Source: Roseofilum capinflatum BLCC-M114 (GTDB lineage Bacteria > Cyanobacteriota > Cyanobacteriia > Cyanobacteriales > Desertifilaceae). Taken from it: a DNA stretch of 64,000 nt. Of this stretch, positions 8,944-17,388 are shown piece by piece (position 1 is the first letter of the stretch; each line of letters begins with the position of its first letter). The stretch lies in assembly GCF_030068505.1 (NCBI RefSeq), contig NZ_JAQOSO010000009.1, positions 1 to 64,000 on the forward strand, read 5' to 3'. Below the pieces are notes generated by a model, which saw only the letters and a list, made by a program, of their open reading frames with translations, ran no database searches and had not been told where the DNA came from. The translations under genes were made by a program, and so were the position numbers.

Positions 8944-8972
8944 TTTACGAGGCGGAGACATGGCCCTATAAT
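8944..8972 (+). promoter_or_regulatory. Candidate sigma-70-type promoter for the 9040 gene
   Basis: TTTACG, a 17-nt spacer and TATAAT, placed about 70 nt upstream of the GTG start. The -10 is perfect, the -35 is weak. Confidence 0.4.
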
Positions 8973-9039
8973 ATTAGCGCTTAGGGAGTAGTTTCTCAAA
9001 TTATTATCAAAATTCAACTGATATGGAGAGAAGTAAACA

Positions 9040-9552
9040 GTGCTTATTTTAGCGATCGTCTTGAAAGCAATCATGGTTGCGATTTTGGGACTCATATTCG
9101 GAGATTTCCTATCTACGTTTATATACCACGTCCCAGAACATGCTTTTGGTAAGTTTCATGTCACAGTTCACCATAGTAAAAACAAGGATTTCTATCATTA
9201 TGCTGTTTTGAGTCCACAATGGAAGGTCTTACTCGATGGAATATTAGGAATTGCGCCTTACTTCCTTCTTTTACCTATTTTTTTACCCATTTCAGTTTCG
9301 GGCTGTATTTTATGTTATTTATGCGGTCAGGGTCATGTCATTTGGAGACATACAACTGCCCTAAGTTGGCAAACGCCTGAAAAGATCAGCAAAGTTTGTC
9401 AATATTTGGGTATTGTTACCCCTGAATTCCATTGGCAACACCATAAAAATGCTCATGAAGCATTTGGAGATATTTTTGTTTTTTATGATAAGCCAGCAAG
9501 AGCATGGCTTAAGTTCCTGTTGAACCTAAAACGTAGGGTTCCTATCTTCTAG
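9040..9552 (+). CDS. Small histidine-rich membrane protein, fatty acid hydroxylase-like
   Basis: A 170-residue membrane protein with GTG start behind GGAGAG. Histidine clusters YHVPEH, HVTVHH, HVIWRH and FHWQHHKNAHEAFGD are spaced between hydrophobic helices, as in the di-iron fatty acid hydroxylase/sterol desaturase superfamily. It is shorter than typical members (about 200-300 residues). The position inside a desaturase cluster supports an oxidative lipid-modifying role, but this is inference. It is the only plus-strand gene between 5.8 and 17.3 kb. Confidence 0.6.
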   Translation: MLILAIVLKAIMVAILGLIFGDFLSTFIYHVPEHAFGKFHVTVHHSKNKDFYHYAVLSPQWKVLLDGILGIAPYFLLLPIFLPISVSGCILCYLCGQGHVIWRHTTALSWQTPEKISKVCQYLGIVTPEFHWQHHKNAHEAFGDIFVFYDKPARAWLKFLLNLKRRVPIF

Positions 9553-9581
9553 ATTGTAATATCAAATCCGCTTAAACAGTT

Positions 9582-9665
9582 GTCATCGCGATCGCAGAGA
9601 ATCAATCTCCAACACTATCGAGAGGCTGGAGATGGATTCATTTCACTGCGTTATATTCGCCATGA
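9582..9665. repeat. Inverted-repeat dispersed element, copy 3
   Basis: GTCATCGCGATCGCAG...TATATTCGCCATGAC, a diverged member of the 5747..5831 family in the same orientation. It ends 11 bp from the stop codon of the second DesC-like gene, the same arrangement as copy 1 beside the first DesC-like gene. Confidence 0.75.
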
Positions 9666-9676
9666 CTAGGCGTTAT

Positions 9677-10537
9677 TTAGGATTGATTGGGAAGTCGGAC
9701 TTTGGTCACTAAGCCGACTCGATGTAACAGGCTAATGACTCCCCAACTGGGATCGATTTCCCACCATTTTAAGCCACAACGAGCAGAGTAGGGAAAGGCA
9801 TGATGGTTGTTGTGCCAACCTTGTCCGTAAGTCAAGGGGACTAACCACCAAAGGTTGGTGGATTTATCATCGGTGTCATAGGTTCGATAGCCGAAAGCGT
9901 GGGCAAAACTGTTGACACCCCAAGCACCATGCCAAAGGAGAACGACGCGGACAACGCTTCCCCACATTACCCAAGGTAAGCCTCCCAGGGCAAAGAGGAT
10001 GGCAGCGAGACCGAAGTGCAAGACGAGGAGATAGCGATCGCAGAATTGATAGAATGGATCGTCTTTAATATCTTTAGTGACTTTGGCAACTTTCTCATCT
10101 ATGTCAGGTTTATGGTAGAGAATCCAGATAAAATGGCTCCACCAGAATCCCTTATTAATATTGTGATAATCCCCCTCCTTATCGGAATGGGCATGATGGA
10201 TGCGATGGGTTCCCGCCCAATCAATGGGGCTAGACAAACCACTAAAGGTTCCACAGAAGACAAAAAAATATTCAACCCATTTGGGACAAGTAAAACTACG
10301 GTGGCTCGCTAAACGATGCCAGCCAATTTCCACTCCTGAACCGGTAATGATGTGCAGAACTAGAAAAACGCCAACGGCAGACCAACTAAAGAATGGGGGG
10401 AAAAAGGCTAAAACTACCCCGATATGCATGGCAATCATCACAGCTATGATGATCCAGTTTAATTGGGGAGGGGATGCAGCTTCAGGAAGAGCGGTTTCAG
10501 GAATAGTGGTTTCTGAACTAACTTGTTTGATCATCAA
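9677..10537 (-). CDS. Acyl-lipid/acyl-CoA delta-9 desaturase (DesC-like), copy 2
   Basis: A 286-residue desaturase with histidine boxes HRLASH, HRIHHAH and HNNHH. It is clearly paralogous to the copy at 5842..6687, and the C-terminal 30 or so residues are identical. The segment WAGTHRIHHAHSDKEGDYHN is closest to canonical cyanobacterial DesC, so this may be the ancestral copy. It lies upstream of two DesA-like genes on the same strand (gap 83 bp), consistent with coordinated membrane desaturation. Confidence 0.92.
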   Translation of the reverse strand: MMIKQVSSETTIPETALPEAASPPQLNWIIIAVMIAMHIGVVLAFFPPFFSWSAVGVFLVLHIITGSGVEIGWHRLASHRSFTCPKWVEYFFVFCGTFSGLSSPIDWAGTHRIHHAHSDKEGDYHNINKGFWWSHFIWILYHKPDIDEKVAKVTKDIKDDPFYQFCDRYLLVLHFGLAAILFALGGLPWVMWGSVVRVVLLWHGAWGVNSFAHAFGYRTYDTDDKSTNLWWLVPLTYGQGWHNNHHAFPYSARCGLKWWEIDPSWGVISLLHRVGLVTKVRLPNQS

Positions 10538-10620
10538 ACGTTACCTTGGATAAATGGGTTGAGTCTATGAATAAATACAAAAGGGTGAGCCAATTCAAAC
10601 CCACTCGATGCGAATGTGGA

Positions 10621-11670
10621 TTATCCTTGCTGGGTAAAGGGTTGATAGCATTTGTCCTCATCGTATAAATGACAAACGCTGGTAATTTTCCAGAGGGAAG
10701 AGAAGGAAAATTCATTAGTCGTCATGTATTCTCCCCAGTTTTCTTCTAGACTGGCATGAGCCTGACGCAGATTGTACCAGGGGATAGCAGTAGAGATGTG
10801 ATGGGGAACATGAACATTAATATCATGGGCCATCCATTCAAACCATCGGGGATATTGACAATGGGCTGTTCCCATCAGTTGGGCTTCTGCTTCATTCCAT
10901 TCCGATTGGGGTTTAAAGGGAATATCGGGTTTGGTGTGGTGCAGGAGGGTAATGGTACTCATCCAGAAATGGAAGACGAGCCAAGGCATGAGCCAATAGT
11001 TAACCAAGCCCCACCATCCCGTGGTGGCAATGAGTAAGGGGAATCCGATCGCCATTTGAGCAAGGACAAAGAGGACGGAAAACCGGACTTGCTCTCGCTG
11101 TTTACCTTCAAAAGTCCACCATTGGAAGTGGATTTTTGCCCAATGAACGGCGGAGGCTAACCACCAAAATTTACCCCGCAGGTGGCGATAGGCCCATTGT
11201 TCAATCGGAGGGAACTGGTTATATTCTTCGCGGGAGTAGGCTGTCCAAGCATTATCAATTTCTAGGCAGTTGGTATATTTATGATGGATGTTATGTTGAA
11301 TGCGCCAAGCGTGAAAGGGATAAATGCAAGGAATGAGAACGAGATGGCCGACGAGGTTATTCACCCATTTACGATTGGAGAAAGACCGGTGTCCGCAGTC
11401 ATGGGCGATAACGAATAGGCCGGTGAAGGCGCTACCGGTGAAGAGCCAGAGAAGGGGCAGTAAGTACCAAGGGGCGTTAGCGGTTCCCCACCATCCTAAA
11501 CCGACGAGGATGATATTGGTGATTACCCCTGTCCAGGCTTTCAAGGGATGTTTGACAAACACTTCCTTGGGAAGGGTGTCTAAAATATCTCGAAGGCGAA
11601 TATTGGGATCGAGTCCGATCTTTGCGTCTGCTTGCAGGCGTTCAGACGGTTGTGCGATCGCTGTTTTCAT
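10621..11670 (-). CDS. Delta-12 acyl-lipid desaturase (DesA-like), copy 1
   Basis: A 349-residue membrane di-iron desaturase that inserts the second double bond (delta-12) into lipid-bound oleoyl chains. Histidine boxes: HDCGHRSF, HNIHH (in WRIQHNIHHKYTN) and HVPHH (in HDINVHVPHH). The TLLHHTKPDI segment is typical of DesA, and I see no resemblance to the DesB N-terminus. The start at 11670 (MKTAIAQPSE) follows AGGAAC and matches the start of the neighbouring paralogue in sequence; an upstream in-frame ATG would add 17 residues. The gene is tandem with 11767..12816, also 349 codons. Confidence 0.92.
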   Translation of the reverse strand: MKTAIAQPSERLQADAKIGLDPNIRLRDILDTLPKEVFVKHPLKAWTGVITNIILVGLGWWGTANAPWYLLPLLWLFTGSAFTGLFVIAHDCGHRSFSNRKWVNNLVGHLVLIPCIYPFHAWRIQHNIHHKYTNCLEIDNAWTAYSREEYNQFPPIEQWAYRHLRGKFWWLASAVHWAKIHFQWWTFEGKQREQVRFSVLFVLAQMAIGFPLLIATTGWWGLVNYWLMPWLVFHFWMSTITLLHHTKPDIPFKPQSEWNEAEAQLMGTAHCQYPRWFEWMAHDINVHVPHHISTAIPWYNLRQAHASLEENWGEYMTTNEFSFSSLWKITSVCHLYDEDKCYQPFTQQG

Positions 11671-11735
11671 GCAAAATGTTCCTGTTGTATTGTTTCTAGA
11701 TTTAGGGTGGAGACCATCCACTGGAATATCTGGGA

Positions 11736-11757
11736 GTGGGAGCGTCTCGCTCCCTAG
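11736..11757. repeat. Dispersed hairpin GTGGGAGC...GCTCCCTAG, copy 2
   Basis: It matches 5356..5377 with a single substitution and sits between the two DesA-like genes. Confidence 0.6.
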
Positions 11758-11766
11758 TTCCTTAAT

Positions 11767-12816
11767 TTAGGATTCGGAGAAAGTGCGATACCCCTTTTCC
11801 TCGTCATACAAGTGACAAACATCAGTAATTTGCCACAAAAGACGGAAAGAAAAGCGATTTCTGGTGATATATTCTCCCCAATTTTCTTCAATGCTGGCAT
11901 GTGCTTTACGCAGGTTATACCAGGGAATGGCAGTGGTTAAATGATGGGGAACATGAACGTTAATATCATGGCAAATCCACTCAAACCACCAAGGATATTT
12001 ACAATCCGTGCTACCGACGAGTTGGGCGGTGACTTCATGCCATTTTCCGTCGGGTTCAAATCTGAGATCGGGCAACGTATGGTGTAGGAGGGTGACGGTA
12101 CTGAGCCAAAAATGGAAGACCAACCAAGGGACTAACCACAGGGAAACCCAGCCCCACCATCCGGTGGTAGCAATCAGGAGAGGAAAACCGATCGCCATTT
12201 GTGCAATTACCAATAGGGCAGAAAATCGGAACTGTTGCCGTTCTTTTCCTGGCTCAATTGTCCACCATTGAAAGTGGAGTTGAAACCAATGGACAATGGA
12301 GCCTAACCACCAGAATTTGCCATGGAGGGAGCGATAGACTGTTTTTTCAAAGCGATTGAGGGCTTCATACTGCTCCACGTAGAAGGGATTCCAGGTATTA
12401 TCGCGGTCAATATGATTGGTATTTTTATGATGAATGTTATGTTGAATTCGCCAGGGATGGAAGGGATAAATGCAGGGGGTGAGGGCAATATGACCGACGA
12501 GATTATTCACCCATTTCTTGTTCGCAAAGGAACGATGCCCACAGTCATGGGCAATTACAAATAAGCCGAAAAAACAGGTTCCCGTAAACAGCCAGAGGAG
12601 GGGAAGTAAGTACCAGGGGGCGATCGCGATTCCCCACCATCCTAAACTGACGAGAACGACATTGGAGAGAAAGCCAAACCAAGCTTTAAATCGGTTTTTG
12701 ATAAAAACGTCTTTGGGTAAGGTTTTTAAGACATCTTTTAAGCGCAAATTTCGATCGAGCTGGGGTCGTCCCGTTGATATAAGCTCCGCCGAGGGATTGG
12801 CGATCGCTGTTTCCAT
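11767..12816 (-). CDS. Delta-12 acyl-lipid desaturase (DesA-like), copy 2
   Basis: A 349-residue paralogue of the preceding gene with the same three boxes: HDCGHRSF, HNIHH (WRIQHNIHHKNTN) and HVPHH (HDINVHVPHH). The N-terminus (METAIANPSAE) and the RLKDVLKTLPKDVFIKN segment are also shared, so this is a tandem duplication followed by divergence. Both copies look intact. One may have shifted in substrate or be expressed at low temperature, as known for desA in other cyanobacteria, but nothing in the sequence proves this. Confidence 0.92.
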   Translation of the reverse strand: METAIANPSAELISTGRPQLDRNLRLKDVLKTLPKDVFIKNRFKAWFGFLSNVVLVSLGWWGIAIAPWYLLPLLWLFTGTCFFGLFVIAHDCGHRSFANKKWVNNLVGHIALTPCIYPFHPWRIQHNIHHKNTNHIDRDNTWNPFYVEQYEALNRFEKTVYRSLHGKFWWLGSIVHWFQLHFQWWTIEPGKERQQFRFSALLVIAQMAIGFPLLIATTGWWGWVSLWLVPWLVFHFWLSTVTLLHHTLPDLRFEPDGKWHEVTAQLVGSTDCKYPWWFEWICHDINVHVPHHLTTAIPWYNLRKAHASIEENWGEYITRNRFSFRLLWQITDVCHLYDEEKGYRTFSES

Positions 12817-12980
12817 GCTAAATCTTCCTCAGTCAACAATTGCATCATTATACCCCTTACTTACGCAATTTTCATGAATTTTAGAAAAGCCAATTTTTAG
12901 GATCGATTAAGCCATTCTAAATCCATAAAAAGAGCATATTTTCAACCGTATAAATACCTATTTCTTCTGCAAGAAAACCT

Positions 12981-13595
12981 TTATTTGGGCTTCAAGGGAG
13001 GACGGGGAGTATGGGCCTTAGCAGGTGTACCCCAACAAATGTAGGCTTCGGGTAAAGAGCGAAACACACTGCTACGGGCCCCAACCACCGTATTGGCTCC
13101 AATTTCCACCCCTGGAGAGACAAAACAATCGGTCGCAATCCATACCCCATTGCCAATCTTAATCGGGGCAGTTACGAGGCGAAAACAGGGGTCTTTCACA
13201 TCATGGGAACCCGTACAAAGATAGGTTTTCTGGGAAATCACACAATGTTGGCCAATTTCAATCCGATCTAAGCTATAGAACACCACATCATCGCCAATCC
13301 AACTATAATCACCAATGGTTATTTTCCAGGGATAGGTAAATCGGGCTGTGGGTCGGATGACCACCCCTTGGCCAATTTTGGCCCCAAACCAGCGCAACAG
13401 CATCACCCGAATACCATGCCAATTATGGAGGGTTAAGGGGAAAGTAACCGCTTGCACCAACCACCAAAGAATAATTATCCAGGTTGGACGACCGCGATCG
13501 AAATTGGACTGATCGTACTGACGTAAATCAACCCAGGCAGGAGAATCTAGGCGATCGGATTGGGAGGGTTCAGGACTGGATGGGGGTGTTGACAT
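12981..13595 (-). CDS. WcaF-type hexapeptide acetyltransferase
   Basis: A 204-residue left-handed beta-helix acyltransferase of the WcaF/colanic acid acetyltransferase group, which adds acetyl groups to exopolysaccharide sugars. The hexapeptide repeats (IGDYSWIGDDVVFYSLDRIEIGQHCVIS and IGNGVWIATDCFVSPGVEIG, given in parts) and the SHDVKDP histidine loop are visible. The start at 13595 (MSTPPSSP) is chosen since the upstream sequence is the end of the overlapping glycosyltransferase. The 26-nt overlap with that gene suggests translational coupling. Confidence 0.85.
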   Translation of the reverse strand: MSTPPSSPEPSQSDRLDSPAWVDLRQYDQSNFDRGRPTWIIILWWLVQAVTFPLTLHNWHGIRVMLLRWFGAKIGQGVVIRPTARFTYPWKITIGDYSWIGDDVVFYSLDRIEIGQHCVISQKTYLCTGSHDVKDPCFRLVTAPIKIGNGVWIATDCFVSPGVEIGANTVVGARSSVFRSLPEAYICWGTPAKAHTPRPPLKPK

Positions 13596-14523
13596 GGGTA
13601 GGGGAAGATTGAGATCCAGAAGATTGAGCTTTCTTGGGATTAATATGCCCTCCAAATTGACGCAGTTCAAATAATTTTACGCCAATATTATATTCATATT
13701 GACTCAGGAGCCGAGCATAAATATATCCAGCGTGGCCATCTAAAAATCCCAGTTGGAGAATATAGTGTAAGATGAAGCGAATGGTGGGTTTAAACGGGAG
13801 GCGCACCCAGATCTTTTTCAGCCAGCGTTTGCGCTGTACGGCATCGCCAAATAAATTGGCCCCAATGGTATTGCCTTCGTCCATCCCTTCAATCAGGTTG
13901 TAATAGACTCTAGCTTCCCAATTAGAATAACGATTATGACGAGCCAGCCACGCATAAATATCGCGGAAGTCTTCATGGAGCATATCTTCTTTTAAGTATC
14001 CCACATTACCTTCGAGGATCACATGCTCGTGAACTTCATTATCACCGGCATTTCTGACATCTTCTACATTGAGGTTTTCGTAGCGTCCTTTTTGATGTTT
14101 GAATAAGCGTAAATTCCAATCGGGATAGCGTCCTCCATGGCGAATCCAAGAGCCGAGAAAAATGACTCGGCGATTGAGATAATACCCATTCATATTGAGA
14201 TCTTGAATGGCTTGTTTAATTTCTTCCCATAGGGGAGGAGTGATGCGTTCATCACAATCGACAATCAAGATCCATTCATTGCGAAAGGGAAGGTTGTCTA
14301 ACGACCAGTTTTTCTTTTTCGGCCATGACCCATTAAACTTAAATTGGATCACTGTCGCCCCTAAACTTTCGGCAATTTCTGCGGTGCGATCGCCACTTTG
14401 GGAATCGACAACAAAGATCTCATCCGCCGGTTGCAAACTTTCCAAACAAGCAGCAATGTTATCTTCTTCATCTTTTGCTGGAATAATAATCGATACCGGG
14501 ACTTTAGGCGCTTCAGAGGTCAT
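13570..14523 (-). CDS. Family 2 glycosyltransferase (WaaE/KdtX-like)
   Basis: A 317-residue cytoplasmic-face GT-A fold glycosyltransferase. It has SIIIPAKDEEDNIAACLESL at the start, VVDSQSGDRTAEIA, and the metal-binding DCDER motif within ILIVDCDERITPP, followed by the GRYPDWNLRLF and HEDFRD segments typical of the LPS-core beta-1,4-glucosyltransferase-like group. A TTG start at 14547 would add eight residues; neither start has a clear ribosome-binding site, and ATG 14523 is preferred. It overlaps the WcaF-like gene. Confidence 0.88.
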   Translation of the reverse strand: MTSEAPKVPVSIIIPAKDEEDNIAACLESLQPADEIFVVDSQSGDRTAEIAESLGATVIQFKFNGSWPKKKNWSLDNLPFRNEWILIVDCDERITPPLWEEIKQAIQDLNMNGYYLNRRVIFLGSWIRHGGRYPDWNLRLFKHQKGRYENLNVEDVRNAGDNEVHEHVILEGNVGYLKEDMLHEDFRDIYAWLARHNRYSNWEARVYYNLIEGMDEGNTIGANLFGDAVQRKRWLKKIWVRLPFKPTIRFILHYILQLGFLDGHAGYIYARLLSQYEYNIGVKLFELRQFGGHINPKKAQSSGSQSSPTHVNTPIQS

Positions 14524-14651
14524 AAGGGCACAGGAGGTACGAGACAACGTTTAGGATATCAGATCAATCTCAAAGTTTTGATTGGAGGATCTGCATTTTT
14601 CTTTTTTAGTTATAACAGTTCTGGTCTCACGGCCAAGATTAAGAGATAGAT

Positions 14652-15581
14652 TTACTGCGATGGAGATTTTGTAGACCATAATCCTTCGATCGCCGTAGTC
14701 AGATACCCGATTTGACCATAGGCATAGACTAGGTTATCAAACCTCTGGGCCGGATCGCCGATATATTTGACCGATTTATAGAGTCCCCGAATAATGCGCT
14801 CTCCTCCCCGCGAAAATTGATGAATCCCTCCCCGGTTGGAGAGTTGTTCCCGGTAGCATTCGCTCACCCCTTGCCACCACCCTCGACGCAAAAACCAAGA
14901 GCGGTTAACTCGTTCGGGAGCCACATTGTGTGCAACTAAGGCTTCGGGGATATAGCTGACTTGCCATCCCGATTGTAAGGCCAACTCGGTCATCACCAGT
15001 TCTTCATTAGAGAGCAATTTTTTCCCGACTCGCCCTAAATTGGGGTCAAAGCCACCAATTTCTTCGAGGAAACTGCGCCGTATGGAGTAGTTTAGGCCTC
15101 TGGGAGTGTTGTTGGGTTGGGTGATGAAGAGGGGGCGATCGCCTAAATCATAGGCTCCGAGATTCCCGGCTAAACCCTCTGAGAGCCAAGGGGGAGGGGT
15201 AATACCGGCGGGCCAAATGAGGGTGACTTTACCGCCAGCGATCGCCAATTTAGGGTTCTCTGCGTAGGCTTTTGAGAGGACGCTTAACCAGGAAGGTGTG
15301 GCGATCGCATCATCATCGAGATAAGCTAAAATTTCTCCACTGGCAGTTTTTGCACCGGTATTGCGAGCCACGGATAAACCGGTGACAGCTTCGTAAACCG
15401 ACTTCAAGCGCGGATGGGGTTGTAAGGACTGTATGACTTCTTGGGTGCGATCGCTCGACGCATTATCAACCACAATCACCTCAAAGTCGGGATGATCTTG
15501 ACTGAGCAAGCTTTCTATGGCTGCACCCAGATATTGATCTCGGTTATGGGTACAGATAATTGCTGAGATTTGGACGCTCAT
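14652..15581 (-). CDS. Family 2 glycosyltransferase
   Basis: A 309-residue GT-A enzyme: SAIICTHNRDQYLGAAIESLL, VVDNASSDRTQEV, and AYLDDDAIATPSWL carrying the DDD metal site. The C-terminal half (GLNYSIRRSFLEEIGGFDPNLGR and NEELVMTELALQSG, given in parts) is the acceptor region of rhamnosyl- or glucosyl-transfer enzymes. The acceptor is unknown. ATG 15581 is preferred to a GTG 12 nt upstream. Together with the two genes downstream it suggests assembly of a surface glycan. Confidence 0.88.
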   Translation of the reverse strand: MSVQISAIICTHNRDQYLGAAIESLLSQDHPDFEVIVVDNASSDRTQEVIQSLQPHPRLKSVYEAVTGLSVARNTGAKTASGEILAYLDDDAIATPSWLSVLSKAYAENPKLAIAGGKVTLIWPAGITPPPWLSEGLAGNLGAYDLGDRPLFITQPNNTPRGLNYSIRRSFLEEIGGFDPNLGRVGKKLLSNEELVMTELALQSGWQVSYIPEALVAHNVAPERVNRSWFLRRGWWQGVSECYREQLSNRGGIHQFSRGGERIIRGLYKSVKYIGDPAQRFDNLVYAYGQIGYLTTAIEGLWSTKSPSQ

Positions 15582-15605
15582 AGTTGGCAACACAGGATAG
15601 GAAAT

Positions 15606-16109
15606 CTACGGCTTAAGTTGGCGATGTAAACCGTTTAAGGATTGGGCTAACTGGGATAGACGCTCTTCTAGGATATGCTTTTGGCTCAGAAATTGCCGCA
15701 ATTGTTGATAGCGATGAAGGGCTAAACTAATCGATGGGATTTCTTCTGCTGCACAGAGACGACTCCAAACCTCTCCATTTTCTTTGAGTCTACAGAGTCG
15801 GTAGGAGGTGCGAGAACCTGGGGTGGGGGTAGATTCGAGCCATCCCTCAATAATTGGCCCTTGATGATAGAGAGCTGTAATTTGATTGTGGATCTGGTCT
15901 AACTGATCTTGCCATTGGCAGGCGATCGCCTCAATATCATGAAGTAAGTCAATCGCCACATCAGGATAATATTGATTTTGATGGCGGCTTAAGCGCGTGG
16001 GTTTACTTTTGGGAAAATGGGGCAGTTGAGTGGACGCAGACCTCTGAGTTGCCCCTAATCGGTTTAGATTAGGCGGTTCAAGAATATCAGGATTGGGTAA
16101 ATTGTCCAT
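15606..16109 (-). CDS. Conserved hypothetical protein (167 aa)
   Basis: A hydrophilic protein with a proline/serine-rich N-terminus (residues 1-45) and a mainly helical C-terminal half likely to form coiled coil (DIEAIACQWQDQLDQIHNQI; LSQKHILEERLSQLAQ). No catalytic motif is seen. It lies between a glycosyltransferase and lpxD on the same strand. A 55-bp imperfect hairpin (GTGGAGA...TCTCCAC, 16168..16222) lies in the gap upstream of it. Confidence 0.65.
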   Translation of the reverse strand: MDNLPNPDILEPPNLNRLGATQRSASTQLPHFPKSKPTRLSRHQNQYYPDVAIDLLHDIEAIACQWQDQLDQIHNQITALYHQGPIIEGWLESTPTPGSRTSYRLCRLKENGEVWSRLCAAEEIPSISLALHRYQQLRQFLSQKHILEERLSQLAQSLNGLHRQLKP

Positions 16110-16230
16110 GACGACCTTGAGATTTATTTATCTTTATCTTTGCTTGAAGAAATCTTGTGCAATTGATCGTTGCTCTGTGGAGAGACAAGGCACTGAAGCT
16201 CCTTGCTGGTTTCGTCTCCACTGTGCAGGT

Positions 16231-17271
16231 TTAGCGAGATTCTAGATTATTCAGTCGCTTTTGCAACTTTTTCAAAGACTGATATAAATCCGGTAGACGC
16301 TTATAAATGGCAGATGCTTTCAGATAGATCGAATGATTCACCGCCGGGTTTCCAGAAATGACGGAGCCGGAGGGAATCGTTCCATGTACTCCAGCTTTAG
16401 CGGAGGCGATCGTATTATCGCCAATGATGGTATTGTTGGCAACTCCCACTTGTCCCGCTAGAAGCACATGGTTACCGATTTTTGTACCGCCTGCCATCCC
16501 CGCTTGACCGGCGATCGCACAATTGGAGCCGATTTTGGAACCATGGCCAATCTGCACTAAGTTATCAATTTTTGTCTGGCTACCGATGCGGGTTTCACCG
16601 ACGGCTGGACGGTCAATGGCACTATTACAACCCACTTCTACCCCATCTTCTAATACCGTTCTTCCAGATTGTTGCATCTTGAACCAGCCTTTAGGGGTAG
16701 GCACAAAGCCAAAGCCTTCTGCTCCAATGACCGCACCGCTATGAACAACACAATTTTTACCCAGTAAAGTCCGTTCGTGGAGGGTACAGTTGGCATGGAG
16801 AAGGGTGCGATCGCCGATTTCCACTTGCGGATAAATAACCACATTGGCATGAATATAAACCCCATCGCCAATTTTGACCCCAGATTCAATCACCACATGA
16901 GGCCCAATATAGACCCCTTCTCCCAACTGTACATCCTCAGCAATTACGGCTGTAGGGTGAATCTGCGGTTGGGGATGAAAGGGTTGATAAAACAGGTCAA
17001 TGACTTGGGCAAATAACAGACGCGGTTCCCTCGTCGCGATCCAGGCAATCCCGCGCTCTGTAGCAGTTTCAGTCAAATCATGGGGAAGAATTAAGGCGAT
17101 CGCCTCCGTAGTCTTAATCTGACTAGCAAACTTCGCACCCTCAATGAAACTCAGACTCTGGGGTGTAGCTTCGTCTACCGGTGCAACTCCCACAATCTCT
17201 GGATCGAGACCCGGTAGAGAATTTTCTGAGGCGACCTTACCCAATTTTTCAATAATTTCACTGAGTTTCAT
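16231..17271 (-). CDS. lpxD: UDP-3-O-acylglucosamine N-acyltransferase (LpxD)
   Basis: A 346-residue enzyme of the lipid A pathway that adds the N-linked 3-hydroxyacyl chain. The N-terminal LpxD uridine-binding domain (about 1-100) is followed by a long run of hexapeptide repeats (VQLGEGVYIGPHVVIESGVK, then IGDGVYIHANVVI and IGHGSKIGSNCAIAGQAGMA). The HSGAVIGAEGFGFVP segment contains the conserved catalytic His region, and a C-terminal helix follows. The start at 17271 (MKLSEI) matches the family. lpxA, lpxC and fabZ are not in the window. Confidence 0.93.
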   Translation of the reverse strand: MKLSEIIEKLGKVASENSLPGLDPEIVGVAPVDEATPQSLSFIEGAKFASQIKTTEAIALILPHDLTETATERGIAWIATREPRLLFAQVIDLFYQPFHPQPQIHPTAVIAEDVQLGEGVYIGPHVVIESGVKIGDGVYIHANVVIYPQVEIGDRTLLHANCTLHERTLLGKNCVVHSGAVIGAEGFGFVPTPKGWFKMQQSGRTVLEDGVEVGCNSAIDRPAVGETRIGSQTKIDNLVQIGHGSKIGSNCAIAGQAGMAGGTKIGNHVLLAGQVGVANNTIIGDNTIASAKAGVHGTIPSGSVISGNPAVNHSIYLKASAIYKRLPDLYQSLKKLQKRLNNLESR

Positions 17272-17388
17272 AGACTTAAGCACCAAATTTTGAGGGTATT
17301 TGTGCAAAGTTTACAGCAGTTTTCGCCTCAACAGGCAGAGTGCAGGTGATATTCTGGGATAAAGACCGTTTCAACTCCCCTTCCCCCT

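Noticed and set aside
10621-12816. One of the DesA-like genes being the omega-3 desaturase DesB
   Set aside because: Both have the DesA-type boxes and N-terminal layout; neither shows the DesB-like N-terminal region.
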